In this document: in pieces, positions 47,314 through 55,640 of the stretch
How the letters are laid out: every line of letters starts with the position of its first letter
Position numbering within the stretch: position 1 is the first letter of the stretch
Source: Candidatus Planktophila lacus
GTDB taxonomy: Bacteria; Actinomycetota; Actinomycetes; Nanopelagicales; Nanopelagicaceae
Assembly (NCBI RefSeq): GCF_002287925.1
Contig: NZ_CP016769.1
Coordinates: 1,178,001-1,242,000, forward strand
Reading direction: 5' to 3'
DNA: 64,000 nucleotides
Position numbers and translations under genes: made by a program
Notes under the pieces: model-generated
The model's database searches: none
Seen by the model: the letters and a program-made list of their open reading frames with translations, nothing else
What the model was told of the DNA's origin: nothing

Positions 47314-47538
47314 TTACCCAAATACCCAGAAGACAAGCTTGGTGATTACCAAGTCAAAGATAGAAACGACTGCGATGATGAAGGTTACGAATACCAAAAC
47401 AACGGCTGTGTATGTGCTCAGTTGCTTACGTGTTGGCCAAACTACCTTGGTAAGTTCGGAAACGACTTGGCGATAGAAAAGGCCAACGCGCGCAAATAGA
47501 CCGAGCTTCTCGGCAACTTGTTCTGTTGACTCTGTCAT
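47314..47538 (-). CDS. secE: Preprotein translocase subunit SecE
   Basis: SecE clamps the SecY channel; 74 residues with an amphipathic helix ([20 protein letters not shown]) and a single transmembrane helix. The frame opens nine codons earlier, but AAAGGAA precedes the ATG at 47538, giving MTESTEQ. It lies between tRNA-Trp and nusG as in other actinobacteria. Confidence 0.95.
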   Translation of the reverse strand: MTESTEQVAEKLGLFARVGLFYRQVVSELTKVVWPTRKQLSTYTAVVLVFVTFIIAVVSIFDLVITKLVFWVFG

Positions 47539-47624
47539 CGTCGTTCCTTTCAATCGGTAAAGCAATCGGTTAAGTACTTCGTAAAACTTTTACATCTTTA
47601 TTACTAATCTTTTACAACTTCTTG

Positions 47625-47698
47625 CAGGGCAGGAGGGACTCGAACCCCCAACCGGCCGCTTTGGAGACGGCAACTCTAGCCAATTGAGCTACTGCCCT
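47625..47698 (-). tRNA. trnW: tRNA-Trp (CCA anticodon)
   Basis: Minus-strand cloverleaf: acceptor AGGGCAG / CTGCCCT, D-arm TAGCTCAATTGGCTAGAG, anticodon loop CTCCAAA with CCA, T-arm GGGGGTTCGAGTCCCTC. The terminal CA is partly encoded (GCA). It lies just upstream of secE, the conserved actinobacterial position. Confidence 0.96.
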
Positions 47699-47793
47699 TC
47701 GCGAGGGCATGACAAAACCCTAGGGAATTGCAAATCCTCGTGAGCGTCGAAGTGTAGAGGGTCAAAGGGGGGTAGGTAAAACTCGCGCTCAAT

Positions 47794-47814
47794 TCTGCCC
47801 GCGCATAGGGCAGA
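47794..47814 (+). promoter_or_regulatory. Palindrome upstream of aspC
   Basis: TCTGCCC, 7-base spacer, GGGCAGA, ending eight bases before the aspC ATG. No ribosome binding site lies between, so it may be an operator overlapping the transcription start or a hairpin affecting initiation. Confidence 0.35.
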
Positions 47815-47822
47815 CTTCGCCT

Positions 47823-49019
47823 ATGAGCAGAGTTTCCGCACGTATTGCCGCAATCGCAGAATCAGCCACTTTGGCGGTAGATGCAAAGGCCAAAGCGCTA
47901 AAGGCAGCAGGCCGTCCAGTTATTGGTTTCGGAGCAGGTGAACCTGATTTTCCAACGCCTGATTACATCGTTGAAGCAGCCGCTGCTGCAACGCGCGTTG
48001 TTGCAAATCATCGCTACACACCTGCTGCTGGTCTTCCGGAACTTCGCGAAGCAATTGTCACAAAGACAAAGCGCGATTCAAATTATGAAATTACCGCTGA
48101 TCAAGTACTTGTAACTAATGGTGGAAAGCAAGCGGTCTACCAAGCATTTGCATCGATTATCGATCCAGGCGATGAAGTTCTTCTTCCATCACCATTTTGG
48201 ACAACCTATCCAGAGTGCGTGCAACTTGCTGGTGGAAAGACTGTCGAAATCTTTGCCGATGAAACACAGAATTATTTAGTAACTGTTGAACAATTAGAAG
48301 CAGCCCGCACACCAAAGACCAAGGCTCTCCTGTTCTGTTCTCCATCTAACCCAACCGGTTCGGTTTACTCTGTCGAGCAGGTAAAGGCGATCGGCGAATG
48401 GGCAGTCAAAAACAACATCTGGATCATTGCAGATGAGATTTACGAACACCTTTTATATGACGGTGCAACAGCGCCATCTCTTCCGGTTCTGGTTCCAGCA
48501 CTTGCCGATACTTGTATCATCATCAACGGTGTTGCTAAGACTTACGCGATGACTGGTTGGCGTGTGGGCTGGATGATCGGGCCAAAGGATGTAATCAAGG
48601 CGGCAACTAACTTGCAGTCACATCTAACTTCAAATGTTTCTAACGTTTCACAGCGCGCCGCGATTGCAGCTCTCACCGGAGATTTATCTGCTGTTCATAA
48701 GATGGGCGAGGCATTTAACCGTCGACGCAAGTTAATTGTTGGACTTCTCAATGAGATTCCAGGATTTGTCTGCCCAACACCAACAGGTGCTTTCTATGTT
48801 TATCCATCGGTTAAGGGCGTACTCGGAACAACTATCCGCGGTAAAACTCCAAAAACTTCTGCAGAACTTGCAACGCTTATCTTGGAAGAAGTTGAAGTTG
48901 CCGCTGTTCCAGGTGAAGCCTTTGGTCCATCTGGTTACTTGCGTTTCTCATATGCAACTAGCGATGAAGATATCGTCGAAGGTATCGGCCGCATCAAGAA
49001 GTTAATTACTGAAGGTTAA
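47823..49019 (+). CDS. aspC: Aspartate aminotransferase (class I/II, PLP-dependent)
   Basis: Transfers amino groups between aspartate/glutamate and their oxo acids. The 398 residues belong to aminotransferase subgroup I-gamma. Visible are [45 protein letters not shown], the PLP-binding lysine in [17 protein letters not shown] and the substrate-binding Arg in SGYLRFSYA. Its end overlaps the convergent murB by 14 bases. Beside murB and secE it has the same neighbours as in Streptomyces, as I recall. Related aromatic or prephenate transaminases cannot be excluded. Confidence 0.9.
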   Translation: MSRVSARIAAIAESATLAVDAKAKALKAAGRPVIGFGAGEPDFPTPDYIVEAAAAATRVVANHRYTPAAGLPELREAIVTKTKRDSNYEITADQVLVTNGGKQAVYQAFASIIDPGDEVLLPSPFWTTYPECVQLAGGKTVEIFADETQNYLVTVEQLEAARTPKTKALLFCSPSNPTGSVYSVEQVKAIGEWAVKNNIWIIADEIYEHLLYDGATAPSLPVLVPALADTCIIINGVAKTYAMTGWRVGWMIGPKDVIKAATNLQSHLTSNVSNVSQRAAIAALTGDLSAVHKMGEAFNRRRKLIVGLLNEIPGFVCPTPTGAFYVYPSVKGVLGTTIRGKTPKTSAELATLILEEVEVAAVPGEAFGPSGYLRFSYATSDEDIVEGIGRIKKLITEG

Positions 49020-50025
49020 GCCCGATCAGATTTACTTCAGGCTCTAAGGTGATTCCGAACTTATCCTGAACATGCTGCTGAGCGCTCTTTGCAAGGGATG
49101 CAATATCTTGCGCGGTTGCATTCGCTGCATTTGTTAGTGCAAGGACGTGTTTAGTTGATACTCGCGCTCCCCCAAAAGCATCTCCTTTTTTAATTCCAGA
49201 GTTTTCAATGAGCCAAGCAGCGCTAGTTTTAATCCGTCCATCTGCTTGCGGCCAACGAGGAGCGCCTTCTGGCAAAGTTGCCGCAACTTCGGCGGAAACG
49301 ATTGGGTTTGTAAAGAAAGAACCAGCTGACCAAGAATCGCGATCGCTTGGGTTTAACAACATGCCTTTTGCTGCACGAAGTTCAAGGACTGCCTTACGCG
49401 TTGCGGCTACCGGAGCTTTTTCGCCAACTGCGATCTCTAATTTAGTGGCGAGTTCTGCATAAGTAATTGGTGTTGTTTCAACACCGATTCGAAGTTGGAA
49501 TTGCACCTCGATTACAACGTAGCGACCCGGATGAGATTTAAAGTAAGAATTGCGATAGGAAAATTCGCATTCTTGGTTTGTAAAAGTCTTAATCGCCTTT
49601 GCTTGGCGATCGTAAGTGCGTACCTGTGTAATGAATTCACTTACTTCATGGCCATAGGCGCCGATATTTTGAATCGGAGCAGCGCCAACTGTTCCTGGAA
49701 TTCCACTAAGAGTTTCCAGTCCTGCGAAACCTCTTTCAATACCGATTTGAACGAATTTATCCCAGTTCTCACCGGCTCCGATTGCCAGCGTTGCACCGCT
49801 ACATGCATCGACCTCTGACTTCAGCGCGTGATTAGTAATTCGAATTACTGTTCCGTCAAAACCGCTATCGGCAACCAAGATATTGGTACCGCCGCCGATG
49901 ATTAAGACTGGGGTATCTCCTGCAGCTTCGATCGCCGCGATAATTTCAGATTCATTGTGGGCATCGACAAAGTTCTTTGCGGGGCCGCCTACGCGCAAGC
50001 TGGTGTAATTACGGAGTTCGGCCAT
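49006..50025 (-). CDS. murB: UDP-N-acetylenolpyruvoylglucosamine reductase
   Basis: Reduces UDP-GlcNAc-enolpyruvate to UDP-MurNAc using NADPH and FAD in peptidoglycan synthesis. The 339 residues show the FAD-binding domain ([49 protein letters not shown]), the YRNSYFK block with catalytic Ser/Tyr region (type I MurB) and the C-terminal [20 protein letters not shown]. Intact. Confidence 0.95.
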   Translation of the reverse strand: MAELRNYTSLRVGGPAKNFVDAHNESEIIAAIEAAGDTPVLIIGGGTNILVADSGFDGTVIRITNHALKSEVDACSGATLAIGAGENWDKFVQIGIERGFAGLETLSGIPGTVGAAPIQNIGAYGHEVSEFITQVRTYDRQAKAIKTFTNQECEFSYRNSYFKSHPGRYVVIEVQFQLRIGVETTPITYAELATKLEIAVGEKAPVAATRKAVLELRAAKGMLLNPSDRDSWSAGSFFTNPIVSAEVAATLPEGAPRWPQADGRIKTSAAWLIENSGIKKGDAFGGARVSTKHVLALTNAANATAQDIASLAKSAQQHVQDKFGITLEPEVNLIGLNLQ

Positions 50026-50034
50026 TGAGTTAGT

Positions 50035-50919
50035 TTACCTGCGTGGAGACAAGATTGCGCTCTTGCCTCTAAAGCGCTCGAGGATACGGTCGTAGTTCTT
50101 CTTTGATTGAACTTCACGGAATTCTTCATCAGTATCGTAATAACCGTGATGGCGCGCTTGTTCTAGGGGTAGGTCTATCTGTAAAAGTCGACCATTGGCA
50201 TGGCGCAAGCGCAACGAAAATTCGATATCTGCGTTGCGATAATAAATTGCGCGGTTGTTAAATCCGCCGGCATTTGTGGCATCCAGACAGTTAATCGCTA
50301 AGAAGTAACTAAATAAGACATCGACTTCACCGGCGCCTTTGTCGTCCACACTTCGCCATTCATCTTCAGTATTAACAAGTCCTCCGCGCCATCCGACTGC
50401 GCTGTATTGGCCCTTGCTTAACTCGGCTAGGACTGGGGCCATAGCATCGCTGGTAAATCTCGTTGATGGATCCATGATGACTAGGTATTTGGATGAGATG
50501 TTTTTAAGAAGTGCGTTGGCGTTCTCGCCCCAGCCAAAGTTTTCGGTAATCGCAATCAATTGAAATTGTGTATTTATCTCATTGACAAGTTCTGCCGGAT
50601 CACCAATTACTAAGGCGATAACTGGCGTATTTGTATGAGCCTTTATGGTGCGTACAGTTTCGGCTGCATCTGCTGTGAATCCATCAACGATCATGGCAAT
50701 TGCAATATCGCCAGTTATCTTGATTGGGCGTAGGTCGCGAGTAGATGCAAAAGTTGGAAAGCGTTCTTTGGCGCGGAATTCAAAGCCACCAGCAACATCG
50801 ATTACTTCAAAGCCGAGTGCGGCTATTTGATCGCGAATTTGATCAGCCTTTATAAAATCCTTGGCTGCACGCGCATCGAGTCTTTCCTGCGCTAACTCTT
50901 CTTTGCTTTTAGAAGTCAT
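50035..50919 (-). CDS. Fusion of a CysS-type C-terminal helical segment to a glycosyltransferase-2-like domain
   Basis: A 294-residue protein, not recognised as a named gene. Residues about 8-45 (RLDARAAKDFIKADQIRD, LGFEVIDVAGG) look like the C-terminal tail of cysteinyl-tRNA synthetase and related enzymes, which have AKDFxxAD-IRD. Residues about 70-270 resemble a nucleotide-sugar glycosyltransferase family 2 fold (IAMIVDGFTADAAETVRTI, YLVIMDPSTRFTSDAMAP, then NNRAIYYRNADIEFSLRLRH). A canonical DxD is not clear; MDPSTR occupies its place. It lies between murB and hadB-like genes with ATGA-type overlap to hadB. Confidence 0.6.
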   Translation of the reverse strand: MTSKSKEELAQERLDARAAKDFIKADQIRDQIAALGFEVIDVAGGFEFRAKERFPTFASTRDLRPIKITGDIAIAMIVDGFTADAAETVRTIKAHTNTPVIALVIGDPAELVNEINTQFQLIAITENFGWGENANALLKNISSKYLVIMDPSTRFTSDAMAPVLAELSKGQYSAVGWRGGLVNTEDEWRSVDDKGAGEVDVLFSYFLAINCLDATNAGGFNNRAIYYRNADIEFSLRLRHANGRLLQIDLPLEQARHHGYYDTDEEFREVQSKKNYDRILERFRGKSAILSPRR

Positions 50920-51323
50920 TTCTTAATTACAACAGCTTTAGCCATGCCCAGCACTTTGACGCCGGCAGATGTGGCAACTAGATCGATTTTGATTTGATCA
51001 GCAGTTACTTCAGTGACTGTTCCGTTGATTGTTAAATCCACTTTTTCGCCTGCGGGCACGATCACTGGCTTAATGAAGCGAGCGCCGAATTCTTTAACGC
51101 TGGCTGTGCCGCCAGACCAATCGGTCACATATTTACCAACGAGGGCCATAGTCAACATTCCGTGGGCAATTACATTTGGAAGTCCCACAGAGACCGCGAC
51201 TTCTTCGCTCTGGTGAATTGGGTTTTGATCACCAGATGCATCGGCATAAGCCTTGAGCATTTCACGATCAACTAGGACAACTCTTTCGGGAATTGCGAAG
51301 CCAACTTCAATATTTGTAGTCAT
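50916..51323 (-). CDS. hadB: MaoC-like (R)-specific hydratase/dehydratase, HadB-like
   Basis: A 135-residue hot-dog-fold hydratase. The catalytic hydratase motif is visible (YADASGDQNPIHQSEEVAVS, then LPNVIAHGMLTMALVG) with the Asp-His pair. In mycobacteria HadB pairs with HadA to dehydrate beta-hydroxyacyl-ACP in fatty acid elongation; lacking mycolic acids, this organism may use the pair for ordinary fatty acid or acyl-CoA metabolism. Start ATG overlaps the hadA stop (ATGA). Confidence 0.85.
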   Translation of the reverse strand: MTTNIEVGFAIPERVVLVDREMLKAYADASGDQNPIHQSEEVAVSVGLPNVIAHGMLTMALVGKYVTDWSGGTASVKEFGARFIKPVIVPAGEKVDLTINGTVTEVTADQIKIDLVATSAGVKVLGMAKAVVIKK

Positions 51324-51709
51324 GCGCGCACCACCAAAGTTGACCATGAAGAGACAACTAATTCAGAGCCGCGATGTAGGTCAGAACGCACGCTAACGAT
51401 CTCGTTTCCGGCAGCTACGCGATAGCTTTCAATTGTTGCTGAGCAACTAAGTGAATCCCCTGCCTTAACTTGGGCGAAGATTTCAAACTTTTGATCGCCA
51501 TGTACTAAGCGCGACCAATCCAAACCGATTTCAGGTTGGGTGAGAATGTTTTGAAATTGATCCAATGAGATGCGGATCGTAAATGTTGGGGGTGCAATGG
51601 ATGTATCGGTCTCGCCAATTACGGCAGCGAAGGCATCGATTTCTGATTGCGAAATAGAGATTGAATCAGCACCAGCGAAGGTGCGCCCGACAGAATCGGG
51701 TGCGAGCAT
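51320..51709 (-). CDS. hadA: FAS1-like/MaoC N-terminal dehydratase domain protein, HadA-like
   Basis: A 129-residue hot-dog protein, presumably the non-catalytic or stabilising half of a heterodimer with the HadB-like product (GRTFAGADSISISQSEIDAF, APPTFTIRISLDQF, DWSRLVHGDQKFEIFAQVKAG). The ATG shares bases with the rpmG stop (TAATG); a longer frame exists but would lie inside rpmG. The rpmG-hadA-hadB order is the same as in Mycobacterium. Confidence 0.83.
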   Translation of the reverse strand: MLAPDSVGRTFAGADSISISQSEIDAFAAVIGETDTSIAPPTFTIRISLDQFQNILTQPEIGLDWSRLVHGDQKFEIFAQVKAGDSLSCSATIESYRVAAGNEIVSVRSDLHRGSELVVSSWSTLVVRA

Positions 51710-51879
51710 TAGCGAGTTTCGCGGTGTAGAGTTGAAGATTTGCAACGTGGACAGAACTTCTTGAGTTCCATACGGTCTGGATCGTTGCGACGGTTCTTCT
51801 TTGTAATGTAGTTGCGCTCTTTGCAGTCAACGCATGCCATGGTGATCTTTGGACGAACGTCCGCGCTCTTGCTTGCCAT
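51709..51879 (-). CDS. rpmG: 50S ribosomal protein L33, zinc-binding form
   Basis: A 56-residue L33: [20 protein letters not shown], then [19 protein letters not shown] and [15 protein letters not shown]. Two CxxC pairs (C16/C19, C43/C46) bind zinc. Too short for routine ORF calling but unambiguous. It follows tRNA-Met and is coupled to hadA. Confidence 0.95.
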   Translation of the reverse strand: MASKSADVRPKITMACVDCKERNYITKKNRRNDPDRMELKKFCPRCKSSTLHRETR

Positions 51880-51995
51880 GGTCTTGCTCCTTCTATCGGT
51901 TTGTATCTCGTTTAGTACGAGGCGCTTAGGTTACCTGAGCGATCTCGTTGCGCGAAATTCACGCTTATTTAACTGCCAACTGCTGGTCGAACTAG

Positions 51996-52069
51996 TAGCG
52001 GAGGCGGGATTTGAACCCACGACACAGCGATTATGAGCCGCTTGCTCTACCAAGCTGAGCTACCCCGCC
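51996..52069 (-). tRNA. trnM: tRNA-Met (CAT anticodon, elongator type)
   Basis: Minus-strand cloverleaf: acceptor GGCGGGG paired with CTCCGCT (two G-U pairs), D-arm TAGCTCAGCTTGGTAGAGC, anticodon loop CTCATAA with CAT, T-arm GTGGGTTCAAATCCCGC. G1-U72 pairing and the lack of three G-C pairs in the anticodon stem argue against initiator tRNA. A lysidine-modified tRNA-Ile cannot be excluded from sequence alone, but the rpmG-adjacent position fits Met. Confidence 0.9.
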
Positions 52070-52087
52070 AAGGGTTGTGCACTTTCG

Positions 52088-52160
52088 AGCCCCCCACCGG
52101 AATCGAACCGGTGACCTTTTCCTTACCATGGAAACGCTCTACCGACTGAGCTAGGGGGGC
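52088..52160 (-). tRNA. trnT: tRNA-Thr (GGT anticodon)
   Basis: Minus-strand cloverleaf: acceptor GCCCCCC / GGGGGGC, D-arm TAGCTCAGTCGGTAGAGC, anticodon loop ATGGTAA with GGT, T-arm ACCGGTTCGATTCCGGT. Immediately upstream of tRNA-Met, as in other actinobacteria. Confidence 0.96.
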
Positions 52161-52207
52161 AATAGGTAGAGGTGTGAGTGTACGACAGGTGCGGGGAAAG
52201 TTAAAAA

Positions 52208-53158
52208 TTAGCGAGCAGGATCAAGCGTGACTTTGCCGGTTGTAGCCCGAGCCAGCATCGCTTGATGAGCCGCTTTTGCCTCAGATAATCCATAAGTTGC
52301 ACCGATTACAGGTTTTAGCGCGCCAGATGAAATCAAAGCAAATAGCTCAATCAGAACATCGCCGAGCAACTCTTTCTTTCCAAAGCAATGTGCCAACCAG
52401 AAGCCTGCAACAGTTTTTGTTCCACCCATTAACGCACCCGGATGAATTGGAGTTGGCGCATTTCGCGATGCCATTCCGTAGGTAATCAATCGACCAAAAG
52501 GTGCAAGTACTTCAAGGCTGGCATCGAAAGTTTTTCCACCAACCATTTCTAAAACAATATCTACTTTCTTTCCACCATTTGCCGCCATCATCGCAGCAGC
52601 CAAATCGTTGGAATTTGCATCAACAACTTCATCTGCGCCCAATGATTTAGCAAGTTCATTCTTTTCCGCTGTTGATGTAACTGCAATAACTTTTGCGCCC
52701 CACATCTTGGCTAATTGAATTGCCAGAGAACCAACGCCACCGGCTGCAGCTTGAACCACAACCGTTTCACCTGGTTGCACATGCGCCATGGTTTTCAAGA
52801 TATGCCAAGCAGTTGTTCCCTGAACAAGCATTGCAACAGCTTGCGCATCAGAAACACTTTCTGGAATATCAACGCACATCGCTTTATGTGCCAGAGCTTT
52901 CTGCGCATATCCCCCGGTGCTAACACTTGCTAAAACGCGGCGACCAGATTGGGTCTTGCCGACAACTTCGAGGCCAGGAATTAACGGTAGCTCTTGCTTG
53001 GAAAGATATGAATTCTCAGTTTGGTGGGTATCGGCATAGTTGACTCCGATACAAGAGACATCGATTAACTCTTCGTTTTCACTTGGCTGAGGATCAGCCA
53101 GTTCAACTAGTTCGAGTACTTCTGGTCCGCCAAATTTCGTTATCAGGATAGCTTTCAT
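52208..53158 (-). CDS. Zinc-independent medium-chain reductase (NADPH:quinone reductase-like)
   Basis: A 316-residue MDR-superfamily oxidoreductase. N-terminal GroES-like domain (MKAILITKFGGPEVLELVEL, GVNYADTHQTENSYL) and Rossmann domain with AAAGGVGSLAIQLAKMWGA. No structural- or catalytic-zinc cysteines are present, placing it with quinone reductases or enoyl reductases. The substrate is unknown. Its ATG overlaps the stop of the small Cys-rich gene (TAATG). Confidence 0.85.
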   Translation of the reverse strand: MKAILITKFGGPEVLELVELADPQPSENEELIDVSCIGVNYADTHQTENSYLSKQELPLIPGLEVVGKTQSGRRVLASVSTGGYAQKALAHKAMCVDIPESVSDAQAVAMLVQGTTAWHILKTMAHVQPGETVVVQAAAGGVGSLAIQLAKMWGAKVIAVTSTAEKNELAKSLGADEVVDANSNDLAAAMMAANGGKKVDIVLEMVGGKTFDASLEVLAPFGRLITYGMASRNAPTPIHPGALMGGTKTVAGFWLAHCFGKKELLGDVLIELFALISSGALKPVIGATYGLSEAKAAHQAMLARATTGKVTLDPAR

Positions 53159-53277
53159 TAGTTATCGCAGGTGCAGCGTTGGTCGGCAGGCACTCCTTGA
53201 AGCGCTTCTTCAATATGTTCGCCGCAACCTGACCAGGTGTATTTACTGCACTTCTTGCATACAACACGTGAACACAT
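53158..53277 (-). CDS. Small Cys-rich protein (39 residues)
   Basis: Minus-strand frame MCSRVVCKKCSKYTWSGCGE, then HIEEALQGVPADQRC and TCDN. Six cysteines, including a VCKKC pair and a C-terminal RCTC, suggest a zinc or metal site. Similar ~40-residue proteins of unknown role occur in many bacteria, from memory. It is coupled to the oxidoreductase by a TAATG overlap, which supports it being a real gene. Confidence 0.75.
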   Translation of the reverse strand: MCSRVVCKKCSKYTWSGCGEHIEEALQGVPADQRCTCDN

Positions 53278-53313
53278 TTACTTCTCCCTTGTAGCCGATA
53301 TTAAATTCTAGCG

Positions 53314-54495
53314 TTAGAAATACTTGCGGAAAATCTTCTTAAAACGCTTAGTTATGCGCTTATTAATTTTTAAGGTCTGGTCAATCGGTGATACCGCCAT
53401 CACTTTGGCATGGGCTGGCTCATCAGGAGTGATCACATCTTTAAGTGCTGGAGAGTTTTGATCTAGTGAATCAGCGATTCGTTCGATATTGGCAACCATC
53501 GAAAGTCCACGAATGATCTGCTCTTGGTCAGCATCTTTTGCATCTTCAATTAGTGATTCGGCAAGTGCGGCACCGGCTTCGCGCGCATCATCAGTTGCCG
53601 TGGTTGTAGTTTCAAAGTCTTCTTCATCATCTATTTTGGATGAGATGGCATAACTTGCCGCAGATAGCGCAACTGCGATCTGCTTCTTGGTGGAATCTGC
53701 GATACCTCCGCTGACGGCAGAGTCAAAGAGAGTTCTGGCAATTGTGCGCACCTGAACGAGGGTGTGCTCGATCGCAATTCCTTGAACGTAAACGTCTTCG
53801 GCTACATCTTTCTCTGCTGTTGGGAACCATCTGGCATGTCCGCGCGCTTCAACTGATTGTGCACGTATCGCGGGAACTGCTTCCATTAACAACCTTGCTT
53901 TAGCTAACCAATTACCCGCTTCTTTCTGGGTGTAACCAGCGGCAACGCCTTCAGACATTTTCGCTAACAACTCAGCAGCTTTGGCAGATACATCGGTGAT
54001 CTGATCGATCGCACGATCAACTGGTGTCTTGGCGTGAGAGAAATAGGAGAAGACAATTGCAATTGCTGCGCCGATAAGAGTGGAACCAAGGCGATGCGCT
54101 GCAGTTGTTCCACTGATTCCTGGGCCGATAACGATGAGTGCAGTAACCGGGACATTTACCGATGCCACCTCACCTAAGTGAAGTGCGCGCGCAACAACTG
54201 CGCAGAAGATAACTGTTAAACCGACTGCGATAAAGCCAAAATCAAAGATAGAAACGTTGATTAAAGCAACGGTTGCACCAATGGCAGTTCCGACTATCTG
54301 CCCAAAGCCTTCGCGAACAGATTTATGAAGTGAGATGCGGATCGACAAGGTGCAGACAATTGCCGCAACTACGCCGCCATCTTCAACGAGTAGATCTCCA
54401 ACTTGCCAGGCGACTGCTCCAGCAAGGCCGGCCACGAGTATTTGACGTACCCAAACCCGGCGGTCGGCAAATAACTTCTTTAACTTTTTCCACAT
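53314..54495 (-). CDS. FUSC-family (aromatic acid exporter-like) membrane protein
   Basis: A 393-residue protein with an N-terminal half of about six hydrophobic helices (RQILVAGLAGAVAWQVGDLL, GFGQIVGTAIGATVALINV, ALIVIGPGISGTTAAHRLGS) and a long soluble C-terminal half with helical character. The layout matches FUSC/ArAE-like proteins, some of which export aromatic acids. The frame is open to 54582, but MWKKLKKLF at 54495 is the best start and avoids overlap with the gene before it. It follows the RuBisCO-like gene by 13 bases, perhaps as the operon's last gene. Confidence 0.7.
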   Translation of the reverse strand: MWKKLKKLFADRRVWVRQILVAGLAGAVAWQVGDLLVEDGGVVAAIVCTLSIRISLHKSVREGFGQIVGTAIGATVALINVSIFDFGFIAVGLTVIFCAVVARALHLGEVASVNVPVTALIVIGPGISGTTAAHRLGSTLIGAAIAIVFSYFSHAKTPVDRAIDQITDVSAKAAELLAKMSEGVAAGYTQKEAGNWLAKARLLMEAVPAIRAQSVEARGHARWFPTAEKDVAEDVYVQGIAIEHTLVQVRTIARTLFDSAVSGGIADSTKKQIAVALSAASYAISSKIDDEEDFETTTTATDDAREAGAALAESLIEDAKDADQEQIIRGLSMVANIERIADSLDQNSPALKDVITPDEPAHAKVMAVSPIDQTLKINKRITKRFKKIFRKYF

Positions 54496-54508
54496 GATGT
54501 GGCTAAGT

Positions 54509-55606
54509 TTAGTAGGCGCGCACCAATTCGCACATGCGAGCCGCGTTATCTGCAAGGTTTCCGCGCGAAAGGGCTCCACCAATCAGTAGCGCGCTGTCAT
54601 TGCCATACATCTTTATCATCTCTGGAATTCGCCCTAAATTCATTCCACCTGCAGGAGCGACAAACATTGGGTTTAACTTGCCAAGTTTTTCACGTGAAAG
54701 CTCTGTTATATCTAGACAATGATCGCTGCTAAAGGCAAAACGTCCACCGATATTTGGAAAGATCGTGATGTCGGCCCCTGCAAGTCTCATCAAAGTGCCC
54801 AAGACAATTCCGTGTGAAATTCCCTCTGCTTTAGAGGTTATTAGTGATCCCAACATGGCAGGGTGTCCCTGAATAGGAAGTGCGATCGAGTCATCGGATG
54901 CGATCTTGCGCAACGAATCAAAGCCAGTTATTCCGGGAAGAATTAACAGCGCACCTGCACCTAAATCTTTTGCCGTGTGTGCAGCGTCAACTATCTGATC
55001 AAATGGAAGATTAAGGCTCGGTGCGTAAACAGATTTTCCACCGGTGACAGCATTTGCCTCTTTTACTGCACGAGAAATTAAAGTGACTCGCTCTTTCCAT
55101 GTCGCCCAAGGTTGATTAGCAAGGCTGTGATCATCTTTAATCAAATCAAATCCCGCTAAGGCTAAGGTGCGGGCCATTTCTGCAAGTGTTTGCGCATAAG
55201 ATCCCATTGGCTTTAGAGCAGTTGAAACAAGGGGGCGGGTTTCTGCGCCAAGTAATTTACGCAATCCACTGATTCCAAAACGAGGTCCACTAAATTTCGC
55301 GAGGAAAGAATCAGGCAGTTTTAAGCCAACAATCTTTACATTAGGGAATAGCGAAACATTTCCCCAGAGCACGTTAAGAAACTGGTTTAACTCTCCGCCA
55401 GTTACATCTGGGTTATAAGAAATAGTAATTAAGTGGCTAGTTTTATCTGAGGATGAAATCTCCTCAACTTTTCCAACCACTTCTTCCTGAATCCAACTTG
55501 GAGCTAATTCATAGGGAAATTCGATCGTCTGTTCAGCACGAATTACATCAGCGATCGACTTTGGGTCTTCGCCAGTGAATTTATAGGTTACGTAGATACG
55601 ATCCAC
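54509..55606 (-). CDS. RuBisCO-like protein (type IV RuBisCO large-chain family)
   Basis: A 365-residue member of the RuBisCO large-chain superfamily, shorter than true RuBisCO. The catalytic lysine is in STALKPMG (K132). The metal site reads IKDDHSLANQ, so the carbamylated-lysine cluster KDDE has His in place of Glu. C-terminal barrel loops GHPAMLGS and LLIGGALSRG bind phosphate in relatives. Family members act as enolases, isomerases or decarboxylases on sugar phosphates, including 3-oxo-isoapionate-4-phosphate decarboxylase (OiaX). A strong GGGGAGG precedes the GTG chosen; an ATG at 55630 is an alternative. Its neighbours suggest sugar-acid catabolism. Confidence 0.85.
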   Translation of the reverse strand: MDRIYVTYKFTGEDPKSIADVIRAEQTIEFPYELAPSWIQEEVVGKVEEISSSDKTSHLITISYNPDVTGGELNQFLNVLWGNVSLFPNVKIVGLKLPDSFLAKFSGPRFGISGLRKLLGAETRPLVSTALKPMGSYAQTLAEMARTLALAGFDLIKDDHSLANQPWATWKERVTLISRAVKEANAVTGGKSVYAPSLNLPFDQIVDAAHTAKDLGAGALLILPGITGFDSLRKIASDDSIALPIQGHPAMLGSLITSKAEGISHGIVLGTLMRLAGADITIFPNIGGRFAFSSDHCLDITELSREKLGKLNPMFVAPAGGMNLGRIPEMIKMYGNDSALLIGGALSRGNLADNAARMCELVRAY

Positions 55607-55640
55607 TTTAAGCGCCTCCCCATTTGCCATGGGCAATTAT

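Noticed and set aside
54509-55606. A true CO2-fixing RuBisCO
   Set aside because: Too short, the metal cluster is KDDH instead of KDDE, and no phosphoribulokinase or small subunit is nearby.
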